From: Rhodococcoides kyotonense
GTDB taxonomy: Bacteria; Actinomycetota; Actinomycetes; Mycobacteriales; Mycobacteriaceae
Direction of reading: 5' to 3'
NCBI RefSeq assembly: GCF_001645385.1
Contig: NZ_LVHI01000022.1
Span: 1 to 59,479 of the forward strand
DNA: 59,479 nucleotides
The position numbers and the translations under genes were made by a program. How positions within the stretch are numbered: position 1 is the stretch's first letter; the number at the start of each line of letters is the position of its first letter. The notes beneath the pieces are model-generated. The model saw only the letters and a list, made by a program, of their open reading frames with translations. It was not told where the DNA came from and searched no databases. Shown piece by piece: positions 41,437 to 51,017 of the stretch.

Positions 41437-41585
41437 TCAGAAGCGGTATTGCTCGCACCACAGCCTTGACCTGGAAGGGCAGGAATGCCAGCCATGAACT
41501 TTTTACCGCCCTGCCCACGGGTGCGTAAGCGCAGCGTGCCGGAGATGGATGCGGCATCGGATGCCCCGGTGGCAGGTCACAGCGC

Positions 41586-42692
41586 GTGAGACATCCGGGC
41601 CGTGGATTCGCCGCTTTGGCTGTGGCCGTACTGGTGACTGTCTTAACAAACATGCCGGTGTTTCTCCTTGGGGCGCTGGCCACGGAGATCACCGCAACAA
41701 TCCGCGTCCCGGCCTACGGGATCGGCCTGGCGGTAGGGGTCTACTGGGCTGCGGCCGCCCTCACCTCCGCGTGCACCGGTGTGATTGGTCGTGTGCTCAG
41801 CGAGAAAGGCATGGGCATCGCCGCCTTGCTTCTGGCGGTCGTGAGCCTGACCGGCAGCGCGTCCTGGATCTCTGCGTGGCCGTGGCTAATTGTATGGGCA
41901 TCCCTGGGGGGACTCGGGAACGGTCTCGGGCACCCTTCCTCCAACCACTTGCTCGTCACGCACATCCCAGCCGCCTCGTGCGGGCTGGCCTTCGGGGTGA
42001 AACAGGCCGCGGTCCCTGTGACGGGGTTGGTCGCCGGCGTTTCGATCCCGTTGGTTGCGTTGACTCTGGGATGGTCCATGGCCTTCCTGCTGATGGCTGT
42101 ACTGGGCATGCTCGTACTGGTCCCCGTGGCCCGGACCCGGACCATGCCGGTCGTTATGGGTACGACCCGGCCGGCGGGGCAATGGGATACCCAGATGCGT
42201 TCGGCGTTGGTGCTGATGGCCGCGATGACGATGTTCGCGGGCGGTGCCGTTACGTCCGCCGTGGCCTTTGCCGTGATCGGCGCGCTGGAGCGGGGGATTG
42301 CAGTCGGCCCGGCTGGTGTGATTCTGGCCGTCGGCAGCGCCTTAGGAGCCGCGACCCGTATCGTCATTGGCGGAGTCGTCGATCGAGGCGGCGTGTCAGC
42401 ACTTTCTCTGATCCAGACAGCACTCATCGTCTGCGCCGTCGGGCTTTCACTCATGGCGATCCCCACCACCTGGAGCTACGTGGTAGGTGTCCTGCTAGCG
42501 GTGGGCCTGGGGTGGGGGTGGCCAGGTCTGGTGCACTTCCTCATCTCGCACATGGCGCCTGGGGCCACCGCAGCGGCCACCGGCATTGTCCAGACCGGCA
42601 CGTACATCGGCAATACCATCGGCCCCGTGCTCACCGGGGTGGCCCTTAGCCCCGCTGATTCACGGGCCGGTGTGACTGCTGCTGTCGGGTGA
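41586..42692 (+). pseudogene. MFS transporter truncated at its C-terminus by an IS1380-family element
   Basis: A 368-codon major-facilitator gene with eleven or so helices (FAALAVAVLVTVLTNMPVFL through GIVQTGTYIGNTIGPVLTGVA). After about 42650 the family similarity stops and the frame ends SPADSRAGVTAAVG, which I read as insertion-element sequence. The last helix is lost, so function is doubtful. The GTG start at 41586 is followed by RHPGRGFAAL. Its place beside the pca and pht genes suggests an aromatic-acid carrier, but the sequence does not show a substrate. Confidence 0.75.
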
Positions 42693-44260
42693 CGGCGGGA
42701 TCGATTTCGTGGGTGGGCGTGCGTGTGTGCCGGCTGGCGCTGCCGGTGGGCGGGTCCCCGGGTGGTGATGTCGTGGGCGGGCATGTGAGGTCAGGCTGGT
42801 TTGGGGATCGCGGCGATCGTGTTGAACACAGCGACGATCGCGACGGCCCAGGGCCATGTTTCCGGGATCTTCACTTTTCGCCGTCGGCCGCTGCGGACCA
42901 GCCGGGCTGCCACGTGAAGGAAGCGGTAGCGCAGTGCCTTGGGCTCGCACAACGCCAGGACTGCGGCCTCGCCGGTGCAAGCGAGCATCCGCGTCCAGGC
43001 AACGAGGTCCGCTGCGATCATCACCGCGACGAGCCAGGCCTGGTTGAGCGCGAACCCCCGCGAAGGTAGCCGCCCGAGCCCGGTGTCCTTGGCGTGGCGT
43101 ATCCGGTCCTCGACCCGGGCGTGAGCCCGATGCCTGGCCTCGAGGAATTGCAGCTGACCCGTGGCGGTGGTGTTGGTGACAAAAGCCTGGTAGCGCCATC
43201 CATCGATCTCCTCGAACATCGACAACTGAGCACCCGGATGGGGCCGCTCGCGGCGCACGATCACCCGCATCCCGTCTGGCCACTTGGCGAGCATCCGTTG
43301 GGAGAGGAATCCGGTCAGCTCCGCGATGTCGGCCCCGTCACGAATGTCCCCGTTGGGGTTGAGCGCTGGTCCCCACGCGGCTTCGGGGCAGGTCGCGATG
43401 GCCCGGCGAATCGGGGCAGTGATGGAGAAGCCGACCGAGTACTCCACCTGTCGACCACGGACGCGGTTCTGCTCGGTGATCCAGTCGATCAGGTCGTGGG
43501 AGGCGCCGGCACCGTCGGAGCGGATCAGCAGATCACGCCGATGACTGGCGGGGATCTGCGCGATTGCCTGGCCCAGGACGTCGATGTGGTCGGCGGCGGT
43601 GTTGGACCCGGCGTTGCCTGGGCGCAAGCTCGCGGCGAGGAACTCTTCTGTGTTGTCGCACCACACGCCGATCGGGTGGTACCCGAACGTGCGCTTATAC
43701 GTCGGCGCAGCAAGCTCCTTCTCGCTGTGAGTGACCACAATGGTGGCGTCCACATCGAGCACGACCGTCGATCCCAGATCCCGCCCCGCACACGCCGATG
43801 CGGGCACTCCGCCGGGCAGGTGGGACCACACGTGCCGCCGCGTGCGAGCCCGCGCCACCTAGATCTTCTTGCGCTTGCCGGCAGTGACCTCATCGAGCGT
43901 GCGCCACACCGTCGGCGCCGACGCCACTGGGCCCAGGGCGCCGGACTGGTGGCGCAGGACGCCGATGTCGGAGATGGACTCGCCGCCATCGGCGAGCATC
44001 ACCGCGGTATCGATCAACACCCGGCCGCGATCGTGGATCGGGATGAACCGGCGGCGAGCCATGGCCCCTGACAGCTCGGCGGTCAGACCGACCTGATCAG
44101 CCAGAAGTCGAGGCACGATAGCCCCGGCATGCGAGACCACCCCGACACCATCTGCAGTAACGGACAGACCGGCCGACCACGAAGTACGCTTCACCTACCG
44201 AGTGCTTTCTGCTGGAGAACATGGAACCTTAGACAAGTCCCAGTTTCCCCTGTTCAGGAA
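42650..44260 (-). mobile_element. IS1380-family insertion sequence, ends approximate
   Basis: Defined by the transposase at 42791-44194 and by the truncated MFS gene on the left. I could not find convincing terminal inverted repeats or a target duplication, so both limits are estimates. A 7-bp inverted repeat, AGTGCTT (44201-44207) and AAGCACT (44259-44265), spans the right edge. No gene is seen from 44260 to 44486. Confidence 0.65.
42791..44194 (-). pseudogene. IS1380-family transposase with in-frame amber stop
   Basis: A 467-codon transposase frame broken by TAG at 43859-43861. The first 111 residues (GRVLIDTAVMLADGGESISD, SAPTVWRTLDEV, GKRKKI) and the following 355 (VARARTRRHVWSHLPGGVPA, STVVLDVDATIVVTHSEKEL, LLIRSDGAGASHDLIDWI, ARVEDRIRHAKDTGLGRLPS) form one continuous IS1380-type protein in one frame. 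The DDE acidic residues lie in the second part (DVDAT, RSDGA, RVEDRI). A single base change in a sense codon would explain it. GTG 44194 is the likely start because a TAG precedes it. Confidence 0.88.
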
Positions 44261-44486
44261 GCACTTCGGTCTATTTTCGCCCAGCGATCCGCAGATTCCC
44301 ATGAATCACCCGGGTTAGCCTCGGTAACTCGACACTGACCTGGGCGATGCTCGCCACTATGGCAACCGTCGCCGTGGTCATTTCCTTCTTCTTCGGGCGC
44401 CGACTGCGGAGAATCGACTCTCTGGAATCGCCGCTGGCCTGAGGTGGTCCTGTCCACAGCACCACCGTCACCGGCCGTCGAGATCC

Positions 44487-45365
44487 TTAAACGAGCAAGT
44501 TCTGGATTTCTTTGGCGGCTGTCTGGAGCATAGCTCCGAGTTCTGTGCGGAGTTGTTCAGTCATGCGGTGAGCGGGCACGGATACATTGATCCCGTAGTA
44601 TCCTCCGCTCGGGCTGGTGATGGGAACAGCGACTGACATGACGCCGTCTTCGCTTTCTTCCTGGCTCGTTGAGTACCCGGTTTGCCGAATCGTTTCGAGG
44701 GCACGCTCCAGATCGGAACGGGAAATGATAGATCCCTTGGTGAGACCCGGGAGCTCCTCATACGGGTACAGGGCATGCAGTTGTTCCGTGGTGAGTAGGC
44801 TCAGCATTGCTTTGCCCGTTGCAGTGCAGTTGGCAGGAAGCATCGCACCGTGACGTGAGGCAACGCGGACGGCGCGTTGGCTTTCGATGGCCTCCAGAAA
44901 GTGTGCGTTCGAGCCTTTGAGCTCGGCAAAGTGCACCGTCTCTCCGGTTGCCTCGAATAACCTTTCCATTGCTGGACGAATTAGCGTTCCGATGTCGACG
45001 TGGCGCCGTATGGCGAAGGCGATGGAGCTGAGTGCTTGTCCGGGTTCGTACGCTTTGGTCTGAGGGTTCTGCCGTACGAAACCTCGGTAGAGGAGCATCC
45101 CCATGAGGCGATGGGCCGTAGATGACGCCACTCCGAGGTACTTGCTGGCATCGGTGAGCCGGATGCTCGGCCGAGTCTCGAAGAGCAGCAACAATCGGAG
45201 TGCGTTGTCGACGGATTCGATGGGGTACTGCGGAGGAGGGCCGTATCTGGAGTCGTCCTCCGCCCGTGATGCGGACATGAGCTTCATGTTACTGACCGGG
45301 GGTTCAGTCTCTGTCCGGCTAGGGCGCAGGCCATCAACGAGGCTCACCAAGTCGTGCGAGTTCAT
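44487..45365 (-). CDS. phtR: IclR-family regulator of the pht operon
   Basis: A 292-residue IclR regulator, last gene of the phthalate run. The wHTH is IRLTDASKYLGVASSTAHRL. The effector domain has ETVHFAELKGSNAHFLEAIE, PANCTATGKAMLSLLTTEQL and STSQEESEDGVMSVAVPITS. The start is uncertain: ATG 45365 has GGAG close by but overlaps phtC by 32 bp; ATG 45287 or 45278 would remove a poorly conserved leader. In known actinobacterial pht/pad clusters an IclR gene follows phtC, as here. Confidence 0.82.
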   Translation of the reverse strand: MNSHDLVSLVDGLRPSRTETEPPVSNMKLMSASRAEDDSRYGPPPQYPIESVDNALRLLLLFETRPSIRLTDASKYLGVASSTAHRLMGMLLYRGFVRQNPQTKAYEPGQALSSIAFAIRRHVDIGTLIRPAMERLFEATGETVHFAELKGSNAHFLEAIESQRAVRVASRHGAMLPANCTATGKAMLSLLTTEQLHALYPYEELPGLTKGSIISRSDLERALETIRQTGYSTSQEESEDGVMSVAVPITSPSGGYYGINVSVPAHRMTEQLRTELGAMLQTAAKEIQNLLV

Positions 45366-46083
45366 GTCTCCAAGCAGTCTCTGTGTTGAATGCTCCTCCG
45401 AGGTCGGGCAGTTCGGCCATATCGGCGTCGGGCAGATCGACGAGGTGCCCACCAGCCGAAGTCACTTGCAGTGCCAACCCGGACAGGCCGTCCACGCTGA
45501 TGGCCTGGAGAACTGCTTGCTCGACGGTTTCGGCCGCGCTGGTGAGGCCGTGGCCCCGCAGCACCACAACGGGCCTTGTTCCCATAGCATCGGCCATTTC
45601 GGTGGCGAGCCGACGGTCGCGGATGAGTACTCCGCGGGGATAGACGGGCACCCCGTTGGCGGCGAGGCGGGCTCCGGGAATGTCGTACGCCCCTACGATG
45701 GGGCGTACTGCAAGCCCTGCCAGGTCGGCGGCAACCACTCGCGGGGGATGGGCGTGAACGACAGCCCGGATGTCTGGGCGGCGCCGGAAGAGCTCGGTGT
45801 GCAGCGGCAGTTCGTTGGGGACCGTGTACCCGCCCGCGAGCTCGCCGTCGGCGGCGGGATTGCCGTCGAGGTCCACCATGCGGATGTCTTCGGCTTGCGT
45901 ATACGCCAGTCCGCGTTCGTACGGGCCGCGACAGCGCACCAGCAATGTGCTGTCGGTAATTTTCAGGCTGATGTGACCCAAGATTCCATCTGCCAGGCCC
46001 CGATGGGCCAAGACCCGGCAGGCGAGGGCGATACGTTCCCGGCTGACGCTCTCGGTCTGGGGCAGCAAGTTTCCGGGTGTCAT
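45334..46083 (-). CDS. phtC: 3,4-dihydroxyphthalate decarboxylase, class II aldolase family
   Basis: A 249-residue class II aldolase/adducin-fold protein. ERIALACRVLAHRGLADGIL, GHISLKI, AVVHAHPPRVVAADLAGLAV (metal His pair) and VVLRGHGLTSAAETVEQAVL (third His) are in order. In phthalate operons this family supplies the decarboxylase that turns 3,4-dihydroxyphthalate into protocatechuate. The start at 46083 overlaps the phtAd stop (ATGA). Substrate is inferred from operon order: dioxygenase, electron carriers, decarboxylase, IclR. Confidence 0.86.
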   Translation of the reverse strand: MTPGNLLPQTESVSRERIALACRVLAHRGLADGILGHISLKITDSTLLVRCRGPYERGLAYTQAEDIRMVDLDGNPAADGELAGGYTVPNELPLHTELFRRRPDIRAVVHAHPPRVVAADLAGLAVRPIVGAYDIPGARLAANGVPVYPRGVLIRDRRLATEMADAMGTRPVVVLRGHGLTSAAETVEQAVLQAISVDGLSGLALQVTSAGGHLVDLPDADMAELPDLGGAFNTETAWRHELARLGEPR

Positions 46084-47315
46084 GACGCCCTCCTCGGCGG
46101 TGGCTCCAACTGGGGTTCGAGCTTGGCGTGCAGATCCTGCACCGTGATGCCCCTGGCCATGCCCAGACGGCAGGCAATGAGGGCTTTGGGCCAGTTCACG
46201 ATGGCTGCGCCCCGGACGGTGGTGCCGTCGATGGTGTAGAGGGCGACGAATTTGCCGTGGACCTGCGGGTGTCCGATGAGGACGTGGTCGACATTGCCTC
46301 CGACGCGTCCCACGACCTGGATCTTCCAGTCGTGCTGGTCGCTCCACACGTATTCAATGGGCGTGTAGGCGCGCGGCTGTTCCGGATGGATGATGTTGTA
46401 GGCCACGCAGGCGGCCTGTTCCACCGCGTTAGTCCAGTGCTCGGTCCTGACGTCCTCGCCGTGCTTCTGGTGGCGCCAGCGGGCTACGTCGCCGACGGCG
46501 TACACGTTCGCAGCGTCGAGGGCTTGACAGTACTCGTTGAGCACGACCCCGTTGTCCACCAGCAGGCCGGATGCGCTAAGCCAGGAGTCATTGGGGATGA
46601 CGCCAATACCGATCAGCACGGTGGCCGCCTGAACGCTCTCACCGTTGGTCAGGTGGAGGGAGAAGTTGCCCTCCTCGCCTTCGATAGCTTCCACTCCGGT
46701 GCCGAACATGGTGTCGACCCCGTTGTCCTGGTGAAGGTCTGCGAACCACTGGCCGATCTCAGGGTTAAAGAGGCGGCTCATGGGCACGGGCACCGGGTCG
46801 ATGACGGTGACCTCCAATCCCAGGCCGCGGGCGGTGGCTGCCGCTTCGGCGCCGATGAACCCTGCCCCGATAACGGCCAGCGCCCCACCCCGGAGAAGGT
46901 CCCCACGTAGTTCGCGGGCGTCCTCAAGGGTGCGCAGCACGTGAATCCCTGGAGACTGGCCCCAGGGAGAGGGCCGGGGTGATGCTCCGGTGGCAATGAC
47001 GAGGTTGTCGTAGCGAAGGGGGTCATGCCCTTCAAGCTTCAGCAGGTTCTCGGCGACGTCCAGATCGACAGCGCGGTGCCCCAGCAAGAGTTGGATGTCC
47101 TCGGCATCGGCCTGCTCCTGTGTCAGCAGCCGGATAGAGTCCTCGTCGGCGGATCCCGCAAGAACGGATTTCGACAATGGCGGCTTATCGTAGGGAAGTT
47201 CGGTCTCTTCTCCCACGAGGATGATCTCCCCCTTATAGCCTTCCAGCCGGAGGGACTGCGCGGTGCGCACCCCGGCAATGGAGGACCCGACGACGACGAC
47301 GGTGCCCGGGCTCAT
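46080..47315 (-). CDS. phtAd: phthalate dioxygenase ferredoxin reductase
   Basis: A 411-residue FAD/NADH ferredoxin reductase. FAD site VVVVGSSIAGVRTAQSLRLE (residues about 6-25). NAD site LAVIGAGFIGAEAAATARGL (about 144-163). Second FAD motif ANVYAVGDVARW (about 288-299). Family-typical PYDKPPLSK follows the first site. It passes electrons from NADH to the neighbouring ferredoxin. The start overlaps the ferredoxin stop (ATGA). Confidence 0.93.
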   Translation of the reverse strand: MSPGTVVVVGSSIAGVRTAQSLRLEGYKGEIILVGEETELPYDKPPLSKSVLAGSADEDSIRLLTQEQADAEDIQLLLGHRAVDLDVAENLLKLEGHDPLRYDNLVIATGASPRPSPWGQSPGIHVLRTLEDARELRGDLLRGGALAVIGAGFIGAEAAATARGLGLEVTVIDPVPVPMSRLFNPEIGQWFADLHQDNGVDTMFGTGVEAIEGEEGNFSLHLTNGESVQAATVLIGIGVIPNDSWLSASGLLVDNGVVLNEYCQALDAANVYAVGDVARWRHQKHGEDVRTEHWTNAVEQAACVAYNIIHPEQPRAYTPIEYVWSDQHDWKIQVVGRVGGNVDHVLIGHPQVHGKFVALYTIDGTTVRGAAIVNWPKALIACRLGMARGITVQDLHAKLEPQLEPPPRRAS

Positions 47316-47509
47316 GCGTCCTCTACCACCAGTGCGGAGACCGGGCAGCTGCGCGCGGCTTCGGTGACGCGGGCGCGGTCGGCTTCGGGGACTTCGGTCT
47401 GGAGCAGCACGACGATCCCGTCGTCGTCCAGGTCGAAGTAGTCAGAGGCTCCGACGACGCAGTTCGCGTATCCCTGACAGGCCTGCAGATCGGCTTTTAC
47501 AACGGGCAT
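47312..47509 (-). CDS. phtAc: [3Fe-4S] ferredoxin of the phthalate dioxygenase
   Basis: A 65-residue ferredoxin, MPVVKADLQACQGYANCVVG with C-x5-C, then RSCPVSALVV for the third ligand. The spacing and the absence of a fourth Cys fit the [3Fe-4S] type used in actinobacterial phthalate dioxygenases. A GGAG-like signal (AAGGAGTTCGACC on the minus strand) precedes the start. Confidence 0.93.
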   Translation of the reverse strand: MPVVKADLQACQGYANCVVGASDYFDLDDDGIVVLLQTEVPEADRARVTEAARSCPVSALVVEDA

Positions 47510-47557
47510 GGTCGAACTCCTTAGCTTGAGACGGTGGTGCTCTGGCGGTTGGGGTGT

Positions 47558-47863
47558 TTATTCGTCTTCGGCCACGAGCGGCCCGAAAGGGTGTCCGATC
47601 ATGGCCGAGAACGTGGCCGGGGCCTGCCAGGTCAGGGACTCCAGTTCCAGCGGACAGAGCGTTACCCACTGGCCCGAACGAGGAGATTGAATCATCAGCC
47701 GCGAACCGTTGCGGGTCTCGATGCGGGTGACCTGGACCTCCGAGAACTCGTTAGCGATCACGATCGGCTTGCCGGTGACGTGCTCTTCGAGCCGGCGGCG
47801 TTCCTCGGTGGCCTGGATCGCCGCGAGGCGGTCTTCCTCCTCGCCTTCCCATTCCAGTTTCAC
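47558..47863 (-). CDS. small conserved-type protein inside the pht operon, unknown
   Basis: A 101-residue protein between the small oxygenase subunit and the ferredoxin. It begins with GTG at 47863, overlapping the phtAb stop (TGTGA). VKLEWEGEEEDRLAAIQATE and ERRRLEEHVTGKPIVIANEF lead to a compact beta-rich part ending SLTWQAPATFSAMIGHPFGP. There are no Cys clusters, membrane segments or known motif. The tight coupling suggests a role in dioxygenase assembly or stability, but this is a guess. Confidence 0.75.
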   Translation of the reverse strand: MKLEWEGEEEDRLAAIQATEERRRLEEHVTGKPIVIANEFSEVQVTRIETRNGSRLMIQSPRSGQWVTLCPLELESLTWQAPATFSAMIGHPFGPLVAEDE

Positions 47864-48471
47864 AGGAAGATCGCCAGGTTCTGCATGCGGATGACCGACT
47901 CGTCGACCATGATGGTGCGACGGGCCAGCTCCCACCCGGACCCGGATGAGGTACGGCGGAGGAGATCCTCGCGTCCTGCCGAGACAGTGGAGGACTCCCC
48001 GACGTCACCACGGCTGCGGAAGAGAAGAACCGCCGAGTCCACGATGATCTCTTGCGGGTCGGGGGTGCGGAAGGTGCGCACGTTGGTGATGTAGTGGCGC
48101 AGCCGTGATGGGGGGTCTTCGGTCCACGCGTGCTCGGTGGCGAAGCGTGCCACGCGGCGACTGAGCGAGTACTTGTTCTCGTCCCAGTGCGCCATCCCCG
48201 GTGAGGTGGAGTATCCGGCGCCCAGGGCAGTGGTGACGCGGACGGGCATGAGATAGTGCACGTCATCGGCGATCCGGGAGAGCCACTCGTCGTAGTCCTG
48301 GGCGTCCAACAGGTACGCCTCATCGACCAGCCAACGATGCGCCTCCAGGTGAAGTTCATCGTTGAAAGGCAGGGTCTGCCCCGTCCGCTGAGTACGCGGG
48401 GCGTGGGCTCCCAGCGCCGATTGTTCGGACAGCGTCAAGTTCTCGTTCTCGTGTGCCGTTCCAACACTCAT
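47860..48471 (-). CDS. phtAb: phthalate dioxygenase small (beta) subunit
   Basis: A 203-residue ring-hydroxylating dioxygenase beta subunit of the NTF2-like fold: AHRWLVDEAYLLDAQDYDEW and LSRIADDVHYLMPVRVT at the start, RLRHYITNVRTFRT and ARRTIMVDESVIRMQNLAIFL at the end. The start at 48471 lies three bases after the phtAa stop. It has a structural role in the oxygenase hexamer. Confidence 0.93.
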   Translation of the reverse strand: MSVGTAHENENLTLSEQSALGAHAPRTQRTGQTLPFNDELHLEAHRWLVDEAYLLDAQDYDEWLSRIADDVHYLMPVRVTTALGAGYSTSPGMAHWDENKYSLSRRVARFATEHAWTEDPPSRLRHYITNVRTFRTPDPQEIIVDSAVLLFRSRGDVGESSTVSAGREDLLRRTSSGSGWELARRTIMVDESVIRMQNLAIFL

Positions 48472-48473
48472 GA

Positions 48474-49937
48474 TCAGACCTCCTCGTGAAGGGTTGCTGC
48501 GGGCGCGGTCTCTGCGCTGCCGCAGGCCGGGCGGGCGGGCCCCGATCCGGCGGCCGGTGGCGCTTGCACCGGGTCCGAGCCCACGTGCACCTGCGCTGCG
48601 GCTTCTACCGGACGTTCGAGGTGATCGGCCCACCGGCGCAACAACTCCCGCTGGTTGTACTCGCTGTAGCCGACACGGGTGGCGCCGGGTCCCGAGTATT
48701 CCTCGGGGGACAGGGCCTCGACGACGTTCTCGCCGTTCTCGAGCATGCCCATCCGGCTGTTGAGCAGCAGACGCCGTGCCATGGAGCCGGCGGCAGTATT
48801 GGTGAGGGACACCCAGTTCTCGACGTCGTCCTGCTCGAACATGCCGCCACTGCCGAAGCACATGAGATACGCCTTGTAGGAAAGCGCTTTGTACTCCTCC
48901 GGCGCGTTCTTGTCGACGGCGAACCACGAGAGGACTTCCGTCTCGTTCTCGCTGATCGGCTGCCACACGCGGATAGAGATGAAGGGGAGCACCTCGTCGG
49001 AGCCCTCTTCGACCCGCGGCCAGTTATGGACGAAGCTCATGTTCGGGAACAGTGAGGCCGCCGAGATCATGAACCCGTCCTTGCCGACCACGTCGAGCTG
49101 CTCCTGGGTCCACTGCTCCTTCATCCGGGCGATCATCTCGTCCGGGTAGCCCACGTAGCGCAGGCGCTCCTCCAGGCCACCTTCGGGCAGCTTGTAAGTG
49201 GTGCCGCCACCGTTGCCAGCCCAGTACGTGGTGCCGTCCTTGCGCTTCTCCGCCTTGGGCTCGCGGAAGAGGCCGATCTCCACCACCGAGGTGTGGGTCT
49301 GGGGCGTGTGGTACATGTCCCCGGCGAAGTTCTCGGCCCCGATCTTCCAGTTCGCCTTGACCCGCCAACGCTGAGGGCCACGCAGCTCGATGCCGTCCGC
49401 GCTCTGCTTCGTGTAGTAGTCCAGGTAGAACTTGAAGTCCCCCAGGAACTCCTCCAGGGGCTCGGCATCCGGGTCCATGCTGATGAAGATCAGACCGTTG
49501 TACGTGGCCAGCGAGGGAGCAGGCAACAAGGTCTGGCCCTTCTTCTTGAAGCCTTCCTCCCCGCCGTATGCCTCCTTGTGAAACGGCAGGCCAACGAGGC
49601 GCCCGTCATTGCGGTAAGACCAACCGTGGTACGGGCAACGGAAGTGGGAGGCATTGCCCATCTCCGCCCGGCACACCTGCATGCCCCGGTGGAGGCACAT
49701 GTTGAACAGGGCCCGGACCTGGCCCTGTTCGTCCCGAGAGATAATGAACGAGTCCTCGAGGACCCTGCGGACCACGTAGTCACCAGCCTCGGGGACCTCC
49801 GACTCGTGGGCGACGAACAGCCAGCTGCGGCTGAAGAGACGTTCCTTCTCGAGTTCGAAGAGCTCTTTGTCGTTGTAGATATGTGCAGGGATCATGCCCC
49901 GCCGTACGTCCTCGAGGACGCCGTGATGGTCTGCCAT
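48474..49937 (-). CDS. phtAa: phthalate 3,4-dioxygenase large (alpha) subunit
   Basis: A 487-residue Rieske oxygenase alpha subunit. Rieske ligands are CLHRG (about residues 81-85) and CPYHGWSY (about 100-107). The mononuclear iron site lies in ENFAGDMYHTPQTH (His, His; about 201-214), with a later Asp. It starts at 49937 with GGAG-type signal upstream. The C-terminal about 35 residues are Ala/Pro-rich and look like an added tail. Order with phtB upstream and beta, ferredoxin, reductase and decarboxylase downstream matches phthalate 3,4-dioxygenase clusters; other aromatic acids cannot be excluded by sequence. Confidence 0.92.
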   Translation of the reverse strand: MADHHGVLEDVRRGMIPAHIYNDKELFELEKERLFSRSWLFVAHESEVPEAGDYVVRRVLEDSFIISRDEQGQVRALFNMCLHRGMQVCRAEMGNASHFRCPYHGWSYRNDGRLVGLPFHKEAYGGEEGFKKKGQTLLPAPSLATYNGLIFISMDPDAEPLEEFLGDFKFYLDYYTKQSADGIELRGPQRWRVKANWKIGAENFAGDMYHTPQTHTSVVEIGLFREPKAEKRKDGTTYWAGNGGGTTYKLPEGGLEERLRYVGYPDEMIARMKEQWTQEQLDVVGKDGFMISAASLFPNMSFVHNWPRVEEGSDEVLPFISIRVWQPISENETEVLSWFAVDKNAPEEYKALSYKAYLMCFGSGGMFEQDDVENWVSLTNTAAGSMARRLLLNSRMGMLENGENVVEALSPEEYSGPGATRVGYSEYNQRELLRRWADHLERPVEAAAQVHVGSDPVQAPPAAGSGPARPACGSAETAPAATLHEEV

Positions 49938-50075
49938 GGGAGAGCTCCTTCTCGATCATCGATCAGTCAGTCTGTAGAGCAGAGGTCCACTCTGTCGTGA
50001 AGAGGTTTCCGCATTTTGTGATCTACGTCAACCCCTCCCACTCTTCGTGCCAGGTACGGGTGGGTGCGGCAAGGG

Positions 50076-50942
50076 TCAGTGGCCGTTTTCGGGGGAGTCG
50101 GAGTCGCGGGCGGCGTTCTCTCCGCGGTCCAGCCTCGCCAGGGCGGCCATTTCCTCGGCAGTCAGGGAGAAATCGAACACCGAGATGTTCTCGACCAGCC
50201 ATGCGGGTTTGGCGGCCTGCGGGATCGGGACGATTCCTTGCTGGACGTGCCAGCGGAGCAGAACCTGCGCCGGACTCTTTGCTGTCCGTTGCGCGATCTG
50301 CACCACGATGGGGTGGTCACGCAGTCCCGATTCGCGACCAATAGGGCTCCAGGCCTCGGTAATGATGCCCAGGTCCTGGTGCACTGCCCGCGGGGGTAGC
50401 CGTGCGAGATCGGGGCTGAGCTGGATCTGGTTCACGTCAGGAACCACGCCGGTCGCGGCAATGACCTTCTCCAAATGGTCCGGCTTGAAATTGGAGACAC
50501 CGATCGCTTTGACACGGCCTTCGTCCAAGAGCTTGACGAGGCCTCTCCATGCCTCGGTGTACTGGTCCAAGGCCGGCACGGGCCAGTGGCACATGAACAT
50601 GTCCAGGTAGTCCAGGCCCAAGGCTTGGAGACTGCGGTCGTAGGCCCTCTGCACACCGTCGACGCTGTGGGACTCCTTGTTGAACTTGCTGGAGACGAAC
50701 AGCTCTTCACGCGCAACGCCGGCAGTGCGGACACCGCGTCCCACCGCGTCTTCATTGCGGTACTGGAACGCGGTGTCGACGAGCCGGTAGCCGCTTTGAA
50801 TGGCGTAGCGGACGGCCGTCTCGCACTCTTCCCCCACCAGTGGCCAGGTGCCCAGGCCCAGATGCGGAATGCTATGCCCGTGCCGCAGTCGGAGCCTCGG
50901 GACCGTTGCGGGGTCATCGCTCGGATGGGTTTTCGTCGTCAT
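50076..50942 (-). CDS. phtB: phthalate cis-dihydrodiol dehydrogenase, aldo/keto reductase family
   Basis: A 288-residue aldo/keto reductase. VDTAFQYRNEDAVGRGVRTA carries the catalytic Asp and Tyr (about residues 57-63), LFVSSKFNKESHS the Lys, and MFMCHWPVP the His. QVLLRWHVQQGIVPIPQAAK is near the cofactor end. In actinobacterial pht clusters an AKR-family gene (phtB) oxidises 3,4-dihydro-3,4-dihydroxyphthalate. It lies 138 bp upstream of phtAa on the same strand. A fragment closely alike in its C-terminal half lies at 17846-18231. Confidence 0.87.
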   Translation of the reverse strand: MTTKTHPSDDPATVPRLRLRHGHSIPHLGLGTWPLVGEECETAVRYAIQSGYRLVDTAFQYRNEDAVGRGVRTAGVAREELFVSSKFNKESHSVDGVQRAYDRSLQALGLDYLDMFMCHWPVPALDQYTEAWRGLVKLLDEGRVKAIGVSNFKPDHLEKVIAATGVVPDVNQIQLSPDLARLPPRAVHQDLGIITEAWSPIGRESGLRDHPIVVQIAQRTAKSPAQVLLRWHVQQGIVPIPQAAKPAWLVENISVFDFSLTAEEMAALARLDRGENAARDSDSPENGH

Positions 50943-51017
50943 GGACAGCCTCTCGTCGAAACGTCTTGCTTTCTTGTCACCGGAGGCAAATAGCGCGAGC
51001 CTCGGGGTCTGTGTCGG

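Noticed and set aside
43856..43862. Programmed recoding of the IS1380-family transposase
   Set aside because: The break is a plain in-frame TAG with no slippery run; IS1380-family transposases are normally single frames, so a nonsense mutation is simpler.
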